A stretch of 5,510 bases of DNA from Oligoflexia bacterium. Lineage in GTDB: Bacteria > Bdellovibrionota > UBA1018 > CAIMNF01. This document shows, piece by piece, positions 5,240 through 5,510 of the stretch. Made by a program: the position numbers and the translations under genes. Positions within the stretch are counted from its first letter, which is position 1. Each line of letters opens with the position of its first letter. Where the stretch lies: positions 1-5,510 of the forward strand of contig CAIOKW010000325.1 of the NCBI GenBank assembly GCA_903858975.1, given 5' to 3'. Below the pieces are notes generated by a model. The model did no database searches. It was not told where the DNA came from and worked only from the letters and a program-made list of their open reading frames with translations.

Positions 5240-5510
5240 ATGAGTGTAACAGCGCAGATCGAAGAAAAGGGCCTTTCCGCTTTAAAACAAATTGAGGAAT
5301 CTCAAAACCTAGAGCAGCTTGATGCAATTCGAGTTTCGGTTCTCGGCAAAAAAGGCTCGCTCAGCGAAGCTCTCAAGCAGCTGGGACAAGTGCCACCAGA
5401 AGAGCGTCCGAAAATGGGTGCGCTTGCCAATGAGTGGAAGGCGAAGATCGAGGCTTCTCTCGAAGTGAAGAAGATCGAACTTGAATCAAAACAAATTGAA
5501 GCCGATCTGA
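5240..5510 (+). CDS. pheS: Phenylalanyl-tRNA synthetase alpha subunit, N-terminal part (runs off right edge)
   Basis: PheS is the catalytic alpha subunit of the alpha2-beta2 enzyme that charges tRNA-Phe. The 90 visible residues cover the N-terminal coiled-coil arm that contacts tRNA. They include the conserved region VLGKKGSLSEALKQLG (34-49), PPEERPKMGALANEWK (52-67), and a long charged helix to the edge. The catalytic domain lies beyond the window. The ATG at 5240 fits the family N-terminus, but no Shine-Dalgarno sequence precedes it; the 15 bases between the hairpin and the ATG are T/A-rich. The position directly after rplT is the order known from E. coli and many other bacteria, and pheT is expected next. 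Expression may depend on read-through of the hairpin at 5192-5225. Confidence 0.95.
   Translation, partial: MSVTAQIEEKGLSALKQIEESQNLEQLDAIRVSVLGKKGSLSEALKQLGQVPPEERPKMGALANEWKAKIEASLEVKKIELESKQIEADL

Noticed and set aside
1..5510. CRISPR arrays, insertion sequences, integrase or phage genes, toxin-antitoxin pairs
   Set aside because: No regularly spaced direct repeats, no terminal inverted repeats and no matching proteins are visible; the window looks like stable chromosomal core with two unknown genes.

Overview
The window carries the translation gene cluster infC - rpmI - rplT - pheS on the + strand. On the - strand at the left edge is the start of rimP, which lies divergently from a large exported protein of unknown function. 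The DNA is of middling GC. The large protein has a Sec-type signal peptide and 20 cysteines in its mature part, so an oxidising periplasm, and hence a Gram-negative (diderm) bacterium, is likely. A Bdellovibrionota-like or other deep-branching proteobacterium is a guess from general impression only; no sequence comparison was possible.

Layout. Positions 1-246 (-) encode the first 82 residues of RimP. Positions 247-534 form a divergent intergenic region. It holds an intrinsic-terminator-like hairpin with a T7 tract on the - strand, directly against the rimP start codon, and a weak + strand promoter candidate. Positions 535-3141 (+) encode an 868-residue secreted, cysteine-rich, partly coiled-coil protein that I cannot assign to a family. 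Positions 3142-3248 hold a long hairpin, a good -35 box inside it, and a perfect 16-bp palindrome 4 bases before infC. Positions 3249-3950 are infC, with an unusual N-terminal tail of about 65 residues, followed by a textbook intrinsic terminator. Positions 4028-4501 encode a small protein with two predicted membrane segments, inserted between infC and rpmI, where many bacteria have no gene. Then come rpmI (L35), rplT (L20), a hairpin, and the 5' part of pheS, which runs off the right edge.

How they work together. RimP (30S maturation), IF3 (initiation fidelity), L35 and L20 (50S assembly) and PheRS alpha (tRNA-Phe charging) are all translation functions. The classical arrangement is one infC-rpmI-rplT unit, but here it is broken by the terminator and the membrane-protein gene. 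Several starts (rimP, infC, rpmI, pheS) have no clear Shine-Dalgarno sequence, while rplT and the exported protein do. Hairpins sit directly before rimP, infC and pheS. The one before pheS follows a U-rich stretch that can be read as a Phe-rich mini-ORF at the place where E. coli has the pheM leader. The most interesting items are these possible leader/attenuator structures, the orphan exported protein and the inserted membrane protein.
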